Shown here one piece after another: positions 34,067 to 41,954 of a stretch of DNA of 64,000 nt; within the stretch, counting starts at the first letter, position 1; each line of letters starts with the position of its first letter. A program made the position numbers and the translations under genes. Source of the DNA: an uncultured Selenomonadaceae bacterium. GTDB lineage: Bacteria; Bacillota; Negativicutes; Selenomonadales; Selenomonadaceae. The stretch spans positions 1 to 64,000 of the forward strand of contig CAJOCQ010000006.1 in NCBI GenBank assembly GCA_905233135.1. The letters run 5' to 3'. Under the pieces are notes generated by a model, which worked only from the letters and a program-made list of their open reading frames with translations, was not told the DNA's origin and did no database searches.

Positions 34067-34753
34067 TTAATTATCCACGTCAATAATTTTACCATTATAA
34101 TTTTTATCGTCTACAATAAATTTGATAATTTGTTTGGCTGATTGTTCGGGAGTTTTGACGCCCGGCACTTGAATAAAATTATTTAAAGCCGTCGAAACAA
34201 CGCCCGGCATAATTCCGAAAATCTGCGCCTTCATATTTTTTTGCGCAAATTCAAAGCCGAAATTGTCAATCATAATGTTCATTGGAGCCTTCGCCGCTTG
34301 ATACGCCAACGGATGAAAATATTTTGTAGCATTCGTAGGCATTGTGATATTTACGATTTTACCGGAATTTTTTTCCAGCAACGGCAATAATTTTTTCGTT
34401 ACTTCAAACGCGCCGATAAAATCAACCATATACACTTCAATTAACTCCTGCGCCGAAAAATCCCACGCCGTTTTATGCATATCGCCCGCAATTCCCGCGT
34501 TGTTTACCAAAATATTTAATTCGCCGAAATTTTGAGCAACTTTTTCTGCGGCGGCGTCAACGCTTTTTAAATCAGCCATATCAATAATTTGTAAGTGAAC
34601 TTCGCCAAATTCTGACAAAATTTTTACAGCGTCTGTACCGCGATTCAAATCCCGCGCCCCTACAATCACGCGAAAATTTTTTTGCAATAATTCTTTGGCA
34701 ACAGAAAAACCAATACCCTTATTTGCGCCGGTAATAAAAGCTGTGCCGTTCAT
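34067..34753 (-). CDS. Short-chain dehydrogenase/reductase
   Basis: 228 residues. TGANKGIGFSVAKELLQ is the NAD(P) motif, NILVNNAGIAGD the NNAG motif, and PLAYQAAKAPMN the catalytic YxxxK, with Thr instead of Ser in NITMPTNATKY as the third catalytic position. Similar in layout to carbonyl reductases acting on small aldehydes or ketones. It starts 3 bases after the upstream dehydrogenase gene, so they are co-translated. Substrate unknown. Confidence 0.88.
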   Translation of the reverse strand: MNGTAFITGANKGIGFSVAKELLQKNFRVIVGARDLNRGTDAVKILSEFGEVHLQIIDMADLKSVDAAAEKVAQNFGELNILVNNAGIAGDMHKTAWDFSAQELIEVYMVDFIGAFEVTKKLLPLLEKNSGKIVNITMPTNATKYFHPLAYQAAKAPMNIMIDNFGFEFAQKNMKAQIFGIMPGVVSTALNNFIQVPGVKTPEQSAKQIIKFIVDDKNYNGKIIDVDN

Positions 34754-34756
34754 TAT

Positions 34757-35647
34757 TTACGTCTCCTCGCTTGCAACGCCGTAATATTTCAAAATTGCTT
34801 GCGTACCTTCCGCGCCGTTGCCGTCTTTTTCAAGTTTGCGCAATTCGTGCAAGACAATTCCCAAAATCGGCAAAGCTTGCCCGTAACTTGTAGCAGTTTC
34901 GTTACCAATAGCTAAATCCTTCGCCAAATGTTTAACCATAAAGCCGGGATTGAAATTATTATTCAAAAGTCCTCTGCTTAAAATATCCGTCATTTGAATA
35001 CTTGACGCAGAACCTTTTGAAATAGCCGCGTAAACTTTTTCAACGTCGAGCCCCGCCGCCTTTGCATAAGCGAACGCTTCAGCCGCACCTGCAAGTGCGC
35101 CCGCAAGTGCAATTTGATTTGCAATTTTAGTTTTTTGCCCTGCGCCCGCCGAGCCTTCGTAGACAATATTTTTGCCCAAAACTTCAAAAACAGGTTTCAA
35201 CGCGTCGAAAGAATTTTCATCGCCGCCGACAAAAATTGTAAGCGTGGCGTTTTTTGCGCCGGTATCGCCGCCCGTAACAGGCGCGTCAACCGCGTTCAAA
35301 TTTTTAGCCTTCGCCGCGTTATAAATCTTTTCGGCAACAATCGGCGAAGAAGTCGTCATATCGACAAGAAACGCGCCCGCCTTTGCAGAATCGACAATCC
35401 CGCCTTCTGACAGATAAACTTGCTCAACGTCTTTGGGATAACCGACGATAGTTATAACAACGTCTTGACCTTTGGCGCAATCGCCCGCAGTCTCGCACCA
35501 ACGTGCGCCGCGTTCAATTAATTTTTGCGCCTTAGACTTTGTGCGGTTATAAACGCTGACTTCAAAGCCCGCGTCCATTAAATGACCTGCCATAGCCGCG
35601 CCCATTATCCCCGTACCGATAAAGCCGATTTTTTTCAGCTCAGACAT
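34757..35647 (-). CDS. Beta-hydroxyacid dehydrogenase (tartronate semialdehyde reductase / 3-hydroxyisobutyrate dehydrogenase family)
   Basis: 296 residues from the ATG at 35647 with AAGGAAGG upstream. GFIGTGIMGAAMAGHLMDAG is the NAD(P) motif, DAPVTGGDTGAKNATLTIFVGG the substrate-binding segment, GQKTKIANQ the catalytic-Lys region and NPGFMVKHLAKDL the C-terminal signature. GarR/GlxR makes D-glycerate from tartronate semialdehyde; with the glycerate kinase at 2985 this would give 3- or 2-phosphoglycerate, but the genes are far apart, so the pairing is only a suggestion. Confidence 0.88.
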   Translation of the reverse strand: MSELKKIGFIGTGIMGAAMAGHLMDAGFEVSVYNRTKSKAQKLIERGARWCETAGDCAKGQDVVITIVGYPKDVEQVYLSEGGIVDSAKAGAFLVDMTTSSPIVAEKIYNAAKAKNLNAVDAPVTGGDTGAKNATLTIFVGGDENSFDALKPVFEVLGKNIVYEGSAGAGQKTKIANQIALAGALAGAAEAFAYAKAAGLDVEKVYAAISKGSASSIQMTDILSRGLLNNNFNPGFMVKHLAKDLAIGNETATSYGQALPILGIVLHELRKLEKDGNGAEGTQAILKYYGVASEET

Positions 35648-35775
35648 ATTTTTCACCTTCCTTTAGCGGGCGAATTATACCACGTTGAATAGCGTTTTTC
35701 AATGCAGGGCAGGATTTTTTTTCAGTGCGTCGAAGTTTTGAATTTCAAGCAAGCTTTTTTATTAAAACGGAAAAA

Positions 35776-36048
35776 GCGGCTGAGCGTGATGCGAAGCCGC
35801 CAAAAACTCGCGCAGGACGCGCGGCAATTTCTAACTATTAAGCCGAAAATTGCAACTCGCTAATGTAATATCCGCCCGTCTCTCAGCCGCAGCACGCGGT
35901 AAAGTTGGAGCGTCGGAAAAAGTTGAGGCCCCAAAGGGGGCCACCTGTTATTAAGTGCGTCCAGTACCCGAGCGGCACTGACGGGCGAAAAAAAGCACTT
36001 TTTCTTTGGTACTTTCTTTTTTTGCTTTGGAAAAAAGAAAGTACATTT
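35776..36048 (+). repeat. Large structured intergenic element, head type A (copy 2)
   Basis: The 443-base gap before 36091 has no gene. The core 35776-35987 follows copy 1 nearly base for base: GCGGCTGAGCGTGATGCGAAGCCGCC, then GCGCAGGACGCGC, GGCCCCAAAGGGGGCC, and the long-range stem CGCCCGTC with GACGGGCG. The substitutions in the first hairpin keep GCGGC paired with GCCGC. The constant hairpin tail (TACTTTCTTTTTTTGC ... AAAGAAAGTA) completes it. Confidence 0.75.
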
Positions 36049-36090
36049 AAAACTTAAAAAATATTAATCTCAACAAAGGAAGTTACAGAC

Positions 36091-36348
36091 TTGGTATTTT
36101 TATTGATAGTGCCGAGCATTATGCTTGTAGCAATAATTTTGATACACGAAATCGCAAAATATTTCGGCAAAAAAATTTCGTACATACCGCTTGCAAGTTG
36201 TGCGGTACTTGCATTTGCAGTTGACTTTGCGGCGGCGCAATTTTCAAGCGCAGCAGATAAAACATATTTTTTAAAATTGTTTATATTAATTTTCGTAGCG
36301 GCGGCGGCTGTTACGGCTTTGAACAGATTTTTGGAGGTTAGAAAATGA
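36091..36348 (+). CDS. Small membrane protein of unknown function
   Basis: 85 residues from a TTG with AAAGGAAG upstream. Three hydrophobic segments separated by short polar turns (HEIAKYFGKKISY and SSAADKTYF). The stop overlaps the ATG of the PRC-barrel gene by 4 bases (ATGA), so the two are translationally coupled. No family recognised. Confidence 0.65.
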   Translation: MVFLLIVPSIMLVAIILIHEIAKYFGKKISYIPLASCAVLAFAVDFAAAQFSSAADKTYFLKLFILIFVAAAAVTALNRFLEVRK

Positions 36349-37424
36349 AGAAAAGCGCAGATATTTTGAGCTTGCCGATTATCAGCATAACCGAAGGGCG
36401 CGAACTCGGAATGAGCAAAACTTTGGTAATTGACGCCAAAAACGGTATGATTGCAGCAATTACAATCGAAGACGAAGAATGGTATCGCGGCGTTAAACTT
36501 ATCCCCTACGCCTCGATTATTGCCATTGGCGACGACGCAATTACAATTTTGCACAGCGATAAAATTTTGAAACTTAGTCAAGTCGGCGATTATGAAGCTA
36601 TGCTTGACGAAAATATTAAAATTCTCGGCACAAAGGCTATTACTAAAACAGGCACTATTCAGGGCAAAATTTGTGAAATTTTTGTCGGCGATAACGGCAG
36701 AATCGAAAAATGCGAAATTCGCAAAAATGACGGCTCCGTTACTGAAGTTTTGGCAGATAACATTTCGATTTTCGGCAAACAGGTTACAGTTATTGACCCC
36801 GACGGCGTAAAAAAAACTCCGCCCGCTGTTCAACCAATCCCCGAAGTTAAGCCCGCCGAAATTCCCGTTGAAAAACCTGTCGAAGTTGTAAAACCTGTTG
36901 AAGAAATTAAACCAGTCGAAACAACGCCGCCGCCTGTTGAAGAAATTAAACCTGTCGAAGAAATTCCGCCCGTTGAAACGCCCGCGCCTGCAGTTGAAGA
37001 AGTGAAACCCGCTGAAGAAAATCCTGTAGCTTCAGAAGTTGCACCTGTCGAAGAAGAACCTGAAGAAGAACCTGAAGAAGAAGAATTTGAAGAACCCGAT
37101 TTAAAAGATTTTGAACCTGAACCCGCGCCGCCTGTCCCCGAACCTAAGCAAGACCAAATGAGCGGCACCAATCAAGCAGAGGCTTTAAAGGCGGCTCTTA
37201 AACGCGCTATGGCTAATCAGCAAAAAGCCGCCCCCGCCGAAAAGCCCGCGCCAAAAAAATCTGCAGGCAAAATGCCATTGCTCGGCAAAAAAGCTGTCAA
37301 AACTATCATTGCCGATAACGGCAACGTCATTATCGAAGAAGGCGAACAAATTACTGAAGAAGTTCTTCAAAAAGCCAAAATTGCCAACAAACTCATTGAA
37401 CTTTCTATGAATTGTGTTGCTTAA
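36345..37424 (+). CDS. PRC-barrel protein with Pro/Glu/Val-rich linker
   Basis: 359 residues. Two PRC-barrel-like domains: ITEGRELGMSKTLVIDAKNG at about 16 and ITKTGTIQGKICEIFVGDNG near 103. A low-complexity acidic, proline-rich stretch (about 155-255, PVEEIKPVE-type units) follows, then a C-terminal helical region that could bind a partner. PRC barrels act in RNA processing, photosystem assembly and division proteins; no specific function can be given. Coupled to the small membrane protein upstream, so it may be recruited to the membrane. Confidence 0.75.
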   Translation: MKKSADILSLPIISITEGRELGMSKTLVIDAKNGMIAAITIEDEEWYRGVKLIPYASIIAIGDDAITILHSDKILKLSQVGDYEAMLDENIKILGTKAITKTGTIQGKICEIFVGDNGRIEKCEIRKNDGSVTEVLADNISIFGKQVTVIDPDGVKKTPPAVQPIPEVKPAEIPVEKPVEVVKPVEEIKPVETTPPPVEEIKPVEEIPPVETPAPAVEEVKPAEENPVASEVAPVEEEPEEEPEEEEFEEPDLKDFEPEPAPPVPEPKQDQMSGTNQAEALKAALKRAMANQQKAAPAEKPAPKKSAGKMPLLGKKAVKTIIADNGNVIIEEGEQITEEVLQKAKIANKLIELSMNCVA

Positions 37425-37432
37425 AAAAATTA

Positions 37433-37474
37433 ACCTCAAACTTATCTTTGGCAGATAGTTTTGAGGTTTTTTTG
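37433..37474 (+). terminator. Terminator after the PRC-barrel gene
   Basis: AACCTCAAACTTATC pairs with AGATAGTTTTGAGGTT, followed by a T-run. Confidence 0.75.
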
Positions 37475-37483
37475 TTGCAATTT

Positions 37484-37726
37484 TTAAATAAACCGAATTT
37501 GCAAGTTTAAATTTATAAATTTTCTGTCGCCTGCGCTATAAATTTTTCCGAAATTATGTCTGCCGCTGGAGGGCGTTTCAAGCCGCGTATTGTTAAGCAG
37601 ATACGTTTCAAAACTGTCGCGGTTGTGCAAATGATACGCCAAAACTTCGCCGCTTTCTTTGACGATAATATAGCCGCCGTTCGCCTCGTCCAAGCCGTCC
37701 CAAATTTTGGAAGGACGCAAGCGCAA
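37484..37726 (-). pseudogene. HpaII-type restriction endonuclease, C-terminal remnant
   Basis: 80 residues from a TTG without a good binding site. RLRPSKIWDGLDEANGGYI, FETYLLNNTRLETPSS, RHNFGKIYSAG and KFINLNLQIRF match my recollection of the C-terminus of HpaII-family (CCGG) restriction enzymes, normally more than 300 residues. The frame is closed by a TGA shortly upstream, and the unknown gene at 37735 runs into it, so the N-terminal three quarters are lost. Identification is from memory and should be checked by search. Confidence 0.6.
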
Positions 37727-37734
37727 AGAAATTT

Positions 37735-38106
37735 TTACATTCTCAAAAAAATATATTTGTCAGGATAATTTTTTAAAAAATTTTTCAAGTCATCATTTTC
37801 GTAAAGTATAAAAATTGCATCGCCCGCCAATTCCAAAAAATCTGTCAAAATGTTTTTGGCGGCAATTTCGCTATTTTCGTATTCGATAAAATATATTTTG
37901 CCGCAATAATTTTCCCTGCCCGCTTGCTCGGCGTCAAGAAATTTTAGCGCAGGATTCAATTCAGCGTGCAACATTTCAATTCGCAAATTTTCGGCGTCTT
38001 CAATATCTGCGCGAAGAAAAATTTTTTCTCCTTCAACTATTATCAAATAAAGTTTTTCGTAATTGCAAATATTTTCAATGTACTGTTGGCGCGTCAATTC
38101 TTTCAA
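37735..38106 (-). CDS. Hypothetical protein in the restriction-modification remnant
   Basis: 123 residues from a TTG at 38106 with GGAGG upstream that overlaps the end of the HNH gene. Mixed alpha/beta composition with many Glu and Asn (YLIIVEGEKIFLRADIED, IYFIEYENSEIAAKN). No motif recognised. It ends exactly where the HpaII-type remnant begins, so its C-terminus may be affected by the same deletion. Confidence 0.55.
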   Translation of the reverse strand: MKELTRQQYIENICNYEKLYLIIVEGEKIFLRADIEDAENLRIEMLHAELNPALKFLDAEQAGRENYCGKIYFIEYENSEIAAKNILTDFLELAGDAIFILYENDDLKNFLKNYPDKYIFLRM

Positions 38107-38110
38107 AATG

Positions 38111-38872
38111 TTACCTCCAATTTTCAAAAACAACGTCATTATGATAAATCAAAAATTCTTTTGCAGGCGCAAATTTTTCAGGTGCAGTAATAAATTTTTT
38201 ATCATAAACTTTGAAAAAATTTTCAACCGCCGCGCCGTTATAAATATCCGTAATATCTGCAGAAATTTCTATCTGATAATTCGGCTTGACGGTAATAAAA
38301 CCTTTGTCAAAAGCTTTATCGTGCAGAGCGTTTAAACAAAGCCCGTTGCAGGGATTAGTTTTTTCAACTTCATTGCTTGCCGCCCAAGCTTTTATGTGAC
38401 TCGCAATTAAAAGTTCAGGATTATTCAAGCCCGTTATGCAACAAGCATTTTTGTAAGAGGCAAGCACTGCGCGACGAAAAAAATTTTGATTGACACGTTG
38501 ACGCACTGCAACGATTTTTTCTTTGCCCGCAGGAATATTTTCAATTTCGGCGGTGTTATTTTTATTTTGAAATTGTTGAATCAAGCGTTCACTTTCAAAA
38601 GCCAATTCGTCCCAACGGTTATTAAATTCTTGCCAAATCTGCGCGTCAAGCTTGCTTGCGTTAGTCAAGCCGACAATTCCTTTTGCCTTCAAAGTTTCGT
38701 CAAAACTTCCGAAGTTGCCGATTTTCATATTGACGGCACTTGGCGAACGCCCGATAATTTCCGCAATTCGTATAACTTCAGGATGATTCTTTGAAGAACT
38801 TTGAAACGGAATTTTGCAATACAAGTTGAAAACAATAATTTCTTCCTCGCGCGTCCATAATTTTTTATCCAT
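38111..38872 (-). CDS. HNH endonuclease family protein
   Basis: 253 residues, AGGAGG before the ATG. The N-terminal part (LWTREEEIIVFNLYCKIPF, then RSPSAVNMKIGNF) is a DNA-binding helical region seen in putative restriction HNH proteins. The C-terminal nuclease has CCITGLNNPELLIASHIKAW and NPCNGLCLNALHDKAFDKGF, the HNH_2-type core with the catalytic His in ASHIKAW. It appears intact. It overlaps the out-of-frame tail of the truncated methyltransferase. Confidence 0.82.
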   Translation of the reverse strand: MDKKLWTREEEIIVFNLYCKIPFQSSSKNHPEVIRIAEIIGRSPSAVNMKIGNFGSFDETLKAKGIVGLTNASKLDAQIWQEFNNRWDELAFESERLIQQFQNKNNTAEIENIPAGKEKIVAVRQRVNQNFFRRAVLASYKNACCITGLNNPELLIASHIKAWAASNEVEKTNPCNGLCLNALHDKAFDKGFITVKPNYQIEISADITDIYNGAAVENFFKVYDKKFITAPEKFAPAKEFLIYHNDVVFENWR

Positions 38873-39534
38873 AATTTACGCCTCCTAATTTTTACATAAG
38901 TTTCACTCAAATAATATTTTGCGAGAATAGGAGCCTCTTCCAAAATTTCTGCAAGCGTAACTTTTTTATTTGTTGGTTCTGGAAATTTAAAATTTGAGTC
39001 GTCAATGTCATTTCTGAAGCAAACAATATAAATTCTTTCACGATTTTGCGCGAGCCCGAAATTTTTGCTGTTCAAAATTTTGTAGTGAAGTTTGTATCCT
39101 CGTTTTTCAAAAGCATCACAAATAGTTTTGAAAGTGCGCCCCTTATCGTGAATGACAAGCCCTTTGACATTTTCGCAAAAAATAATTTTCGGCTTGTGAA
39201 AATCACAAACGCGCACAACTTCCCTAAAGAGCGTGCCGCGATATTCGCCGTAATAATCATCGTTAAATCCTTGTTTCTTGCCGGCAATGGAAAAAGCTTG
39301 GCAGGGAAAACCCGCCAAACATATATCAAAGGCGGGAATATTTTTTTCGTCAATGTCTCTAATATCGCCGAAAATTTTAGCGGGCGTATCAAAATTTTTT
39401 CTGTAAGTTTGCACGGCGTATTTGTCAATTTCGCTTACAAAAACAGTTTCCACTTCATTACCGAAGGCGCGCTCAAATCCTAAACGAATGCCGCCGATTC
39501 CCGCAAAAAGTTCAATCATTTTGTACGGCGGCAT
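38725..39534 (-). pseudogene. DNA cytosine C5-methyltransferase, C-terminally truncated
   Basis: Start ATG at 39534 with GGAGG upstream. Motif I ELFAGIGGIRLGFERAFG, motif IV GFPCQAFSIAG with the catalytic Cys, motif VI FCENVKGLV and motif VIII GLAQNRERIYIVCF are intact. Homology stops near residue 213 at YYLSETYVK; the target-recognition domain and motifs IX and X are missing and the frame continues as an unrelated Arg/Lys-rich tail through the HNH start. Probably inactive. Original specificity cannot be read; an HpaII-like neighbour hints at CCGG. Confidence 0.85.
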
Positions 39535-39962
39535 TTTTGCGCCTCCAATTTTTTCAACGCTACCGTTGCAGAAATTTTTTCGACGCAACTTTCAAGATTC
39601 TTTTTAATTTCGTTGCCGAAAAATCTTAAAACTGTCCAGCCGTCCGCCGTTAATTTTTCGGTAACTTCTTTGTCGCGCAGGATATTTCTTTCAATTTTCG
39701 GTATCCAAAATTCTTGGCGGCTTTTAAAATCGTGCTTGCGGTTTTTCCAATCGTAGCCGTGCCAAAATTCACTGTCGCAGAAAATTGCAATTTTCAAACG
39801 CTTAAAAACAATATCGGGGCAGCCGAAAATTTCACGAACATTTTTTCTGTAGCGAAAACCCGCCCGCCAAAGTGCGCGGCGCAATTTCAATTCAATCTTT
39901 GAATCTTTGCTTTTTACGTGTTGTATATTTTTTCGCCTTTGTTCGGGAGTTAATCTGTCCAC
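39516..39962 (-). CDS. vsr: Very-short-patch-repair (Vsr) endonuclease
   Basis: 148 residues. DRLTPEQRRKNIQHVKSKDSK, LRRALWRAGFRYRKN, then GCPDIVFKRLKIAIFCDSEFWHGYDW contain the catalytic Asp and the metal/His region of Vsr, and WTVLRFFGNEIKKN the C-terminal strand. Vsr nicks at T:G mismatches left by deamination of 5-methylcytosine. Its 3' end overlaps the methyltransferase gene by 19 bases, the usual pairing. It appears full length although the partner enzyme is truncated. Confidence 0.9.
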   Translation of the reverse strand: MDRLTPEQRRKNIQHVKSKDSKIELKLRRALWRAGFRYRKNVREIFGCPDIVFKRLKIAIFCDSEFWHGYDWKNRKHDFKSRQEFWIPKIERNILRDKEVTEKLTADGWTVLRFFGNEIKKNLESCVEKISATVALKKLEAQKCRRTK

Positions 39963-40011
39963 TTCGATACGCCGCCTTTAAAAACTTTCATATTTTATTC
40001 ATTTTAGGCGA

Positions 40012-40087
40012 ATTGTACCGGCTTTAAAATTGTTCGTCAATAAAAATTTGGCATTGTACCGGCTTTAATTTTGTTTGTAAATAAAAA
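40012..40087 (+). repeat. Two 35-base direct repeats
   Basis: ATTGTACCGGCTTTAAAATT and ATTGTACCGGCTTTAATTTT begin two copies 41 bases apart (40012 and 40053), each ending in TAAATAAAA-like sequence, in the upstream region of vsr. Purpose unknown; operator repeats or decay are possible. Confidence 0.55.
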
Positions 40088-40115
40088 AAATCCGCCGAGC
40101 TTTTCAGCTCTGCGG
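40083..40115 (-). terminator. Minus-strand terminator left of the small-peptide locus
   Basis: Read leftward: CCGCAGAGC, loop TGAAAA, GCTCGGCGG, then eight T. It would stop leftward transcripts (AGCS mRNA or a peptide-gene antisense RNA) before vsr. Confidence 0.75.
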
Positions 40116-40139
40116 AAAATTTTTGTAAAAGCGTCAAGT

Positions 40140-40168
40140 TTGACAAAGTTTTTTCGCTGAAATAAAAT
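40140..40168 (+). promoter_or_regulatory. Near-consensus sigma-70 promoter of the small-peptide gene
   Basis: TTGACA (40140-40145), 17-base spacer, TAAAAT (40163-40168). The predicted transcript begins near 40174. Confidence 0.75.
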
Positions 40169-40211
40169 AACACCGTTACCGCTTCCAATCTGGTGACAGA
40201 GAGGAGGTGTT
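40169..40211 (+). promoter_or_regulatory. 5' UTR hairpin that can mask the ribosome binding site of the small peptide
   Basis: AACACC and GTTACC near 40169-40181 face GGTGAC (40192-40197) and GGTGTT (40206-40211). The outer stem pairs AACACC with GGTGTT inside the GAGGAGGTGTTA Shine-Dalgarno sequence of the 33-residue peptide. Confidence 0.55.
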
Positions 40212-40215
40212 AACA

Positions 40216-40317
40216 GTGTGGGATTTCCTTCAGACCGTCCTTGAATTGACAGGAGCTAAAATCCTTTCCGAATTCGCAGTAGGTTGGATTAAAAAGCTCT
40301 TTAAAAATTGGCGGTAA
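40216..40317 (+). CDS. 33-residue amphipathic peptide, candidate type I toxin
   Basis: A GTG start 5 bases after GAGGAGGTGT opens a frame of 33 codons: WDFLQTVLELTGAK, then ILSEFAVGW, then IKKLFKNWR. Hydrophobic residues alternate with polar ones and the end is strongly basic and aromatic, as in small membrane-active toxins. It has a consensus promoter, a hairpin that can hide the ribosome binding site, and its own terminator, all within about 250 bases. Codon choice (CTC, GTC, ATC) differs from neighbours. A minus-strand promoter at 40443-40471 could give an antisense RNA. No homologue is recognised. Confidence 0.55.
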   Translation: MWDFLQTVLELTGAKILSEFAVGWIKKLFKNWR

Positions 40318-40344
40318 CAATATTTAGCGTCTCCAAGTAGACGC

Positions 40345-40385
40345 AATCCCCAAGACCTCTGCCAAAGGTTACTTGGGGATTTTTT
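40345..40385 (+). terminator. Terminator of the small-peptide transcript
   Basis: AATCCCCAAG ... CTTGGGGATT and a T-run. A second perfect hairpin, GCGTCT/AGACGC at 40327-40344, lies directly before it. Confidence 0.85.
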
Positions 40386-40442
40386 ACGCCTGTGACATTT
40401 TCGGATTTCCTGCAAACCGTTTATTTTTTATTTCACGCCAAA

Positions 40443-40471
40443 ATATTATCACGCGGAAAAATTTTTTTCAA
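40443..40471 (-). promoter_or_regulatory. Candidate minus-strand promoter facing the small-peptide gene
   Basis: TTGAAA (40471-40466), 17-base spacer, TAATAT (40448-40443), reading leftward from the end of the AGCS gene. A transcript would run antisense through the whole peptide locus to the terminator at 40083. Confidence 0.45.
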
Positions 40472-40474
40472 GTT

Positions 40475-41857
40475 TTATTTTCCCTTTGCAATAATTTCTT
40501 TCTGATAGTGGAAACATTCTTCAGCAATTTTGCCGTTGAGAATCAGCAAACATAAAAGATTCGGAATAGCCATTAAGCCGTTCATAGTGTCCGAAAAATT
40601 CCAAACAACGTCGAGCGTTTGAGTCGCTCCAATGAAAGTTATGCAGCTGAAAATAAATCTGTACGCATAAATAACGGCGCGGTTGCTTACAAGATATTCT
40701 AAAGATTTTTCGCCGTAATATTCCCAACCTAAAATAGTCGAATATGCAAAAAGTGCAAGTGCAATCGACACAATATATTTTGCGCCTTCGCCGTAAACAG
40801 TGGTAAAGGCGGCAATAGTCAACTGCGCACCTGAAACCACTTTGCCCGTTTCAGGATCTGTAATTCCCAAAACGCCCGAACTTGCAATAACCAAGCCCGT
40901 AAGCATACAAATTATCATTGTGTCAAAAAATGTTCCCGTCATATTAACGTAGCCTTGCCTTGAGGCGTGGTCGGTACGCGCCGCCGCCGCCGCTATAGGC
41001 GCAGAACCTAAGCCCGCTTCATTTGAAAAAACGCCGCGCGCTACGCCCCAACGCATTGCAGTAAGCATTGAGGCAACTATGGAGCCGCCGACGCCGCCCG
41101 CTACCGCGTCAGTTGAAAAAGCCATTTGAAACATTATTGCAAGCCCGCTAGGTATATTTTCAAAATTCACAATTATTATTATCGTTGTGAAAATCAGGTA
41201 GAAAAAAGCCATACTCGGTACGATAAAACTTGAAACCGCGCCGATTGAATGAACGCCGCGCATTAAAACCGCCAATGACGCTACAACTAAAATAATTCCC
41301 GTTATCCAACTTTCCCAACCGAAAGTCGATTCAAACGCCGCGCTGATTGAATTGGCTTGCGTCATATTGCCAATTCCGAATGACGCGCAAACGGCGAAAA
41401 ATGCAAACGCCGCCGCCATAACTTTGCCGAATGTGCCGCCTATACCGTTTTTCATTGCGTACATTGGCCCGCCCGCCATTTCGCCGACGGAATTTGTTTC
41501 ACGATATTTAACAGCCAAAACTGATTCGCCGTACTTTGTAGAAAGTCCGAACGCCGCGCTTATCCACATCCATACAATAGCACCGGGTCCGCCGAGTACC
41601 ATTGCGGTTGCAACGCCTACAATATTTCCCGTGCCTACTGTTGCAGAAAGTGCCGTCATTAAAGATTGAAAGGGCGATAAGTCGCCTTCGTGTTCGGTTT
41701 TTTTCTGCGTTATCATTTTTATCGCGTAAATTAAATTTCGCCACGGCAAAAATTTTAAGCGGATTGTTAAAAAAATGCCTGTACCGACCAACAACGCAAG
41801 CATTATTGGTCCCCAAACAAAATCGTTAATATCTGTCAGCAGTTGCGATAAATCCAT
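40475..41857 (-). CDS. Alanine/glycine:cation symporter (AGCS family)
   Basis: 460 residues with about 10-11 membrane helices. GPIMLALLVGTGIFLTIRLKF, ALSATVGTGNIVGVATAMVLG, GPGAIVWMWISAAFGLSTKY and GVARGVFSNEAGLGSAPIAAA are AGCS signatures, the last containing the conserved NEAGLGSAPIA substrate/Na+ region. It imports alanine, glycine or related amino acids with Na+ or H+. GGGAGG lies 11 bases before the ATG. Monocistronic. Confidence 0.94.
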   Translation of the reverse strand: MDLSQLLTDINDFVWGPIMLALLVGTGIFLTIRLKFLPWRNLIYAIKMITQKKTEHEGDLSPFQSLMTALSATVGTGNIVGVATAMVLGGPGAIVWMWISAAFGLSTKYGESVLAVKYRETNSVGEMAGGPMYAMKNGIGGTFGKVMAAAFAFFAVCASFGIGNMTQANSISAAFESTFGWESWITGIILVVASLAVLMRGVHSIGAVSSFIVPSMAFFYLIFTTIIIIVNFENIPSGLAIMFQMAFSTDAVAGGVGGSIVASMLTAMRWGVARGVFSNEAGLGSAPIAAAAARTDHASRQGYVNMTGTFFDTMIICMLTGLVIASSGVLGITDPETGKVVSGAQLTIAAFTTVYGEGAKYIVSIALALFAYSTILGWEYYGEKSLEYLVSNRAVIYAYRFIFSCITFIGATQTLDVVWNFSDTMNGLMAIPNLLCLLILNGKIAEECFHYQKEIIAKGK

Positions 41858-41954
41858 TTTTTGTCATACCTCCCAAAATTTTGTACAGCATTTATTATAT
41901 TGAAAATCAAAAACCGCGTCAATTTTTGGGATTATGAATACATTTTTGCAAACT

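Noticed and set aside
36830..37171. Minus-strand Ser/Gly/Thr-rich open frame
   Set aside because: It is the antisense reading of the Pro/Glu/Val-rich linker of the PRC-barrel protein.
38725..38880. C-terminal Arg/Lys-rich tail of the methyltransferase as a real domain
   Set aside because: It is the HNH gene region read in another frame, after methyltransferase similarity stops; it lacks motifs IX and X.
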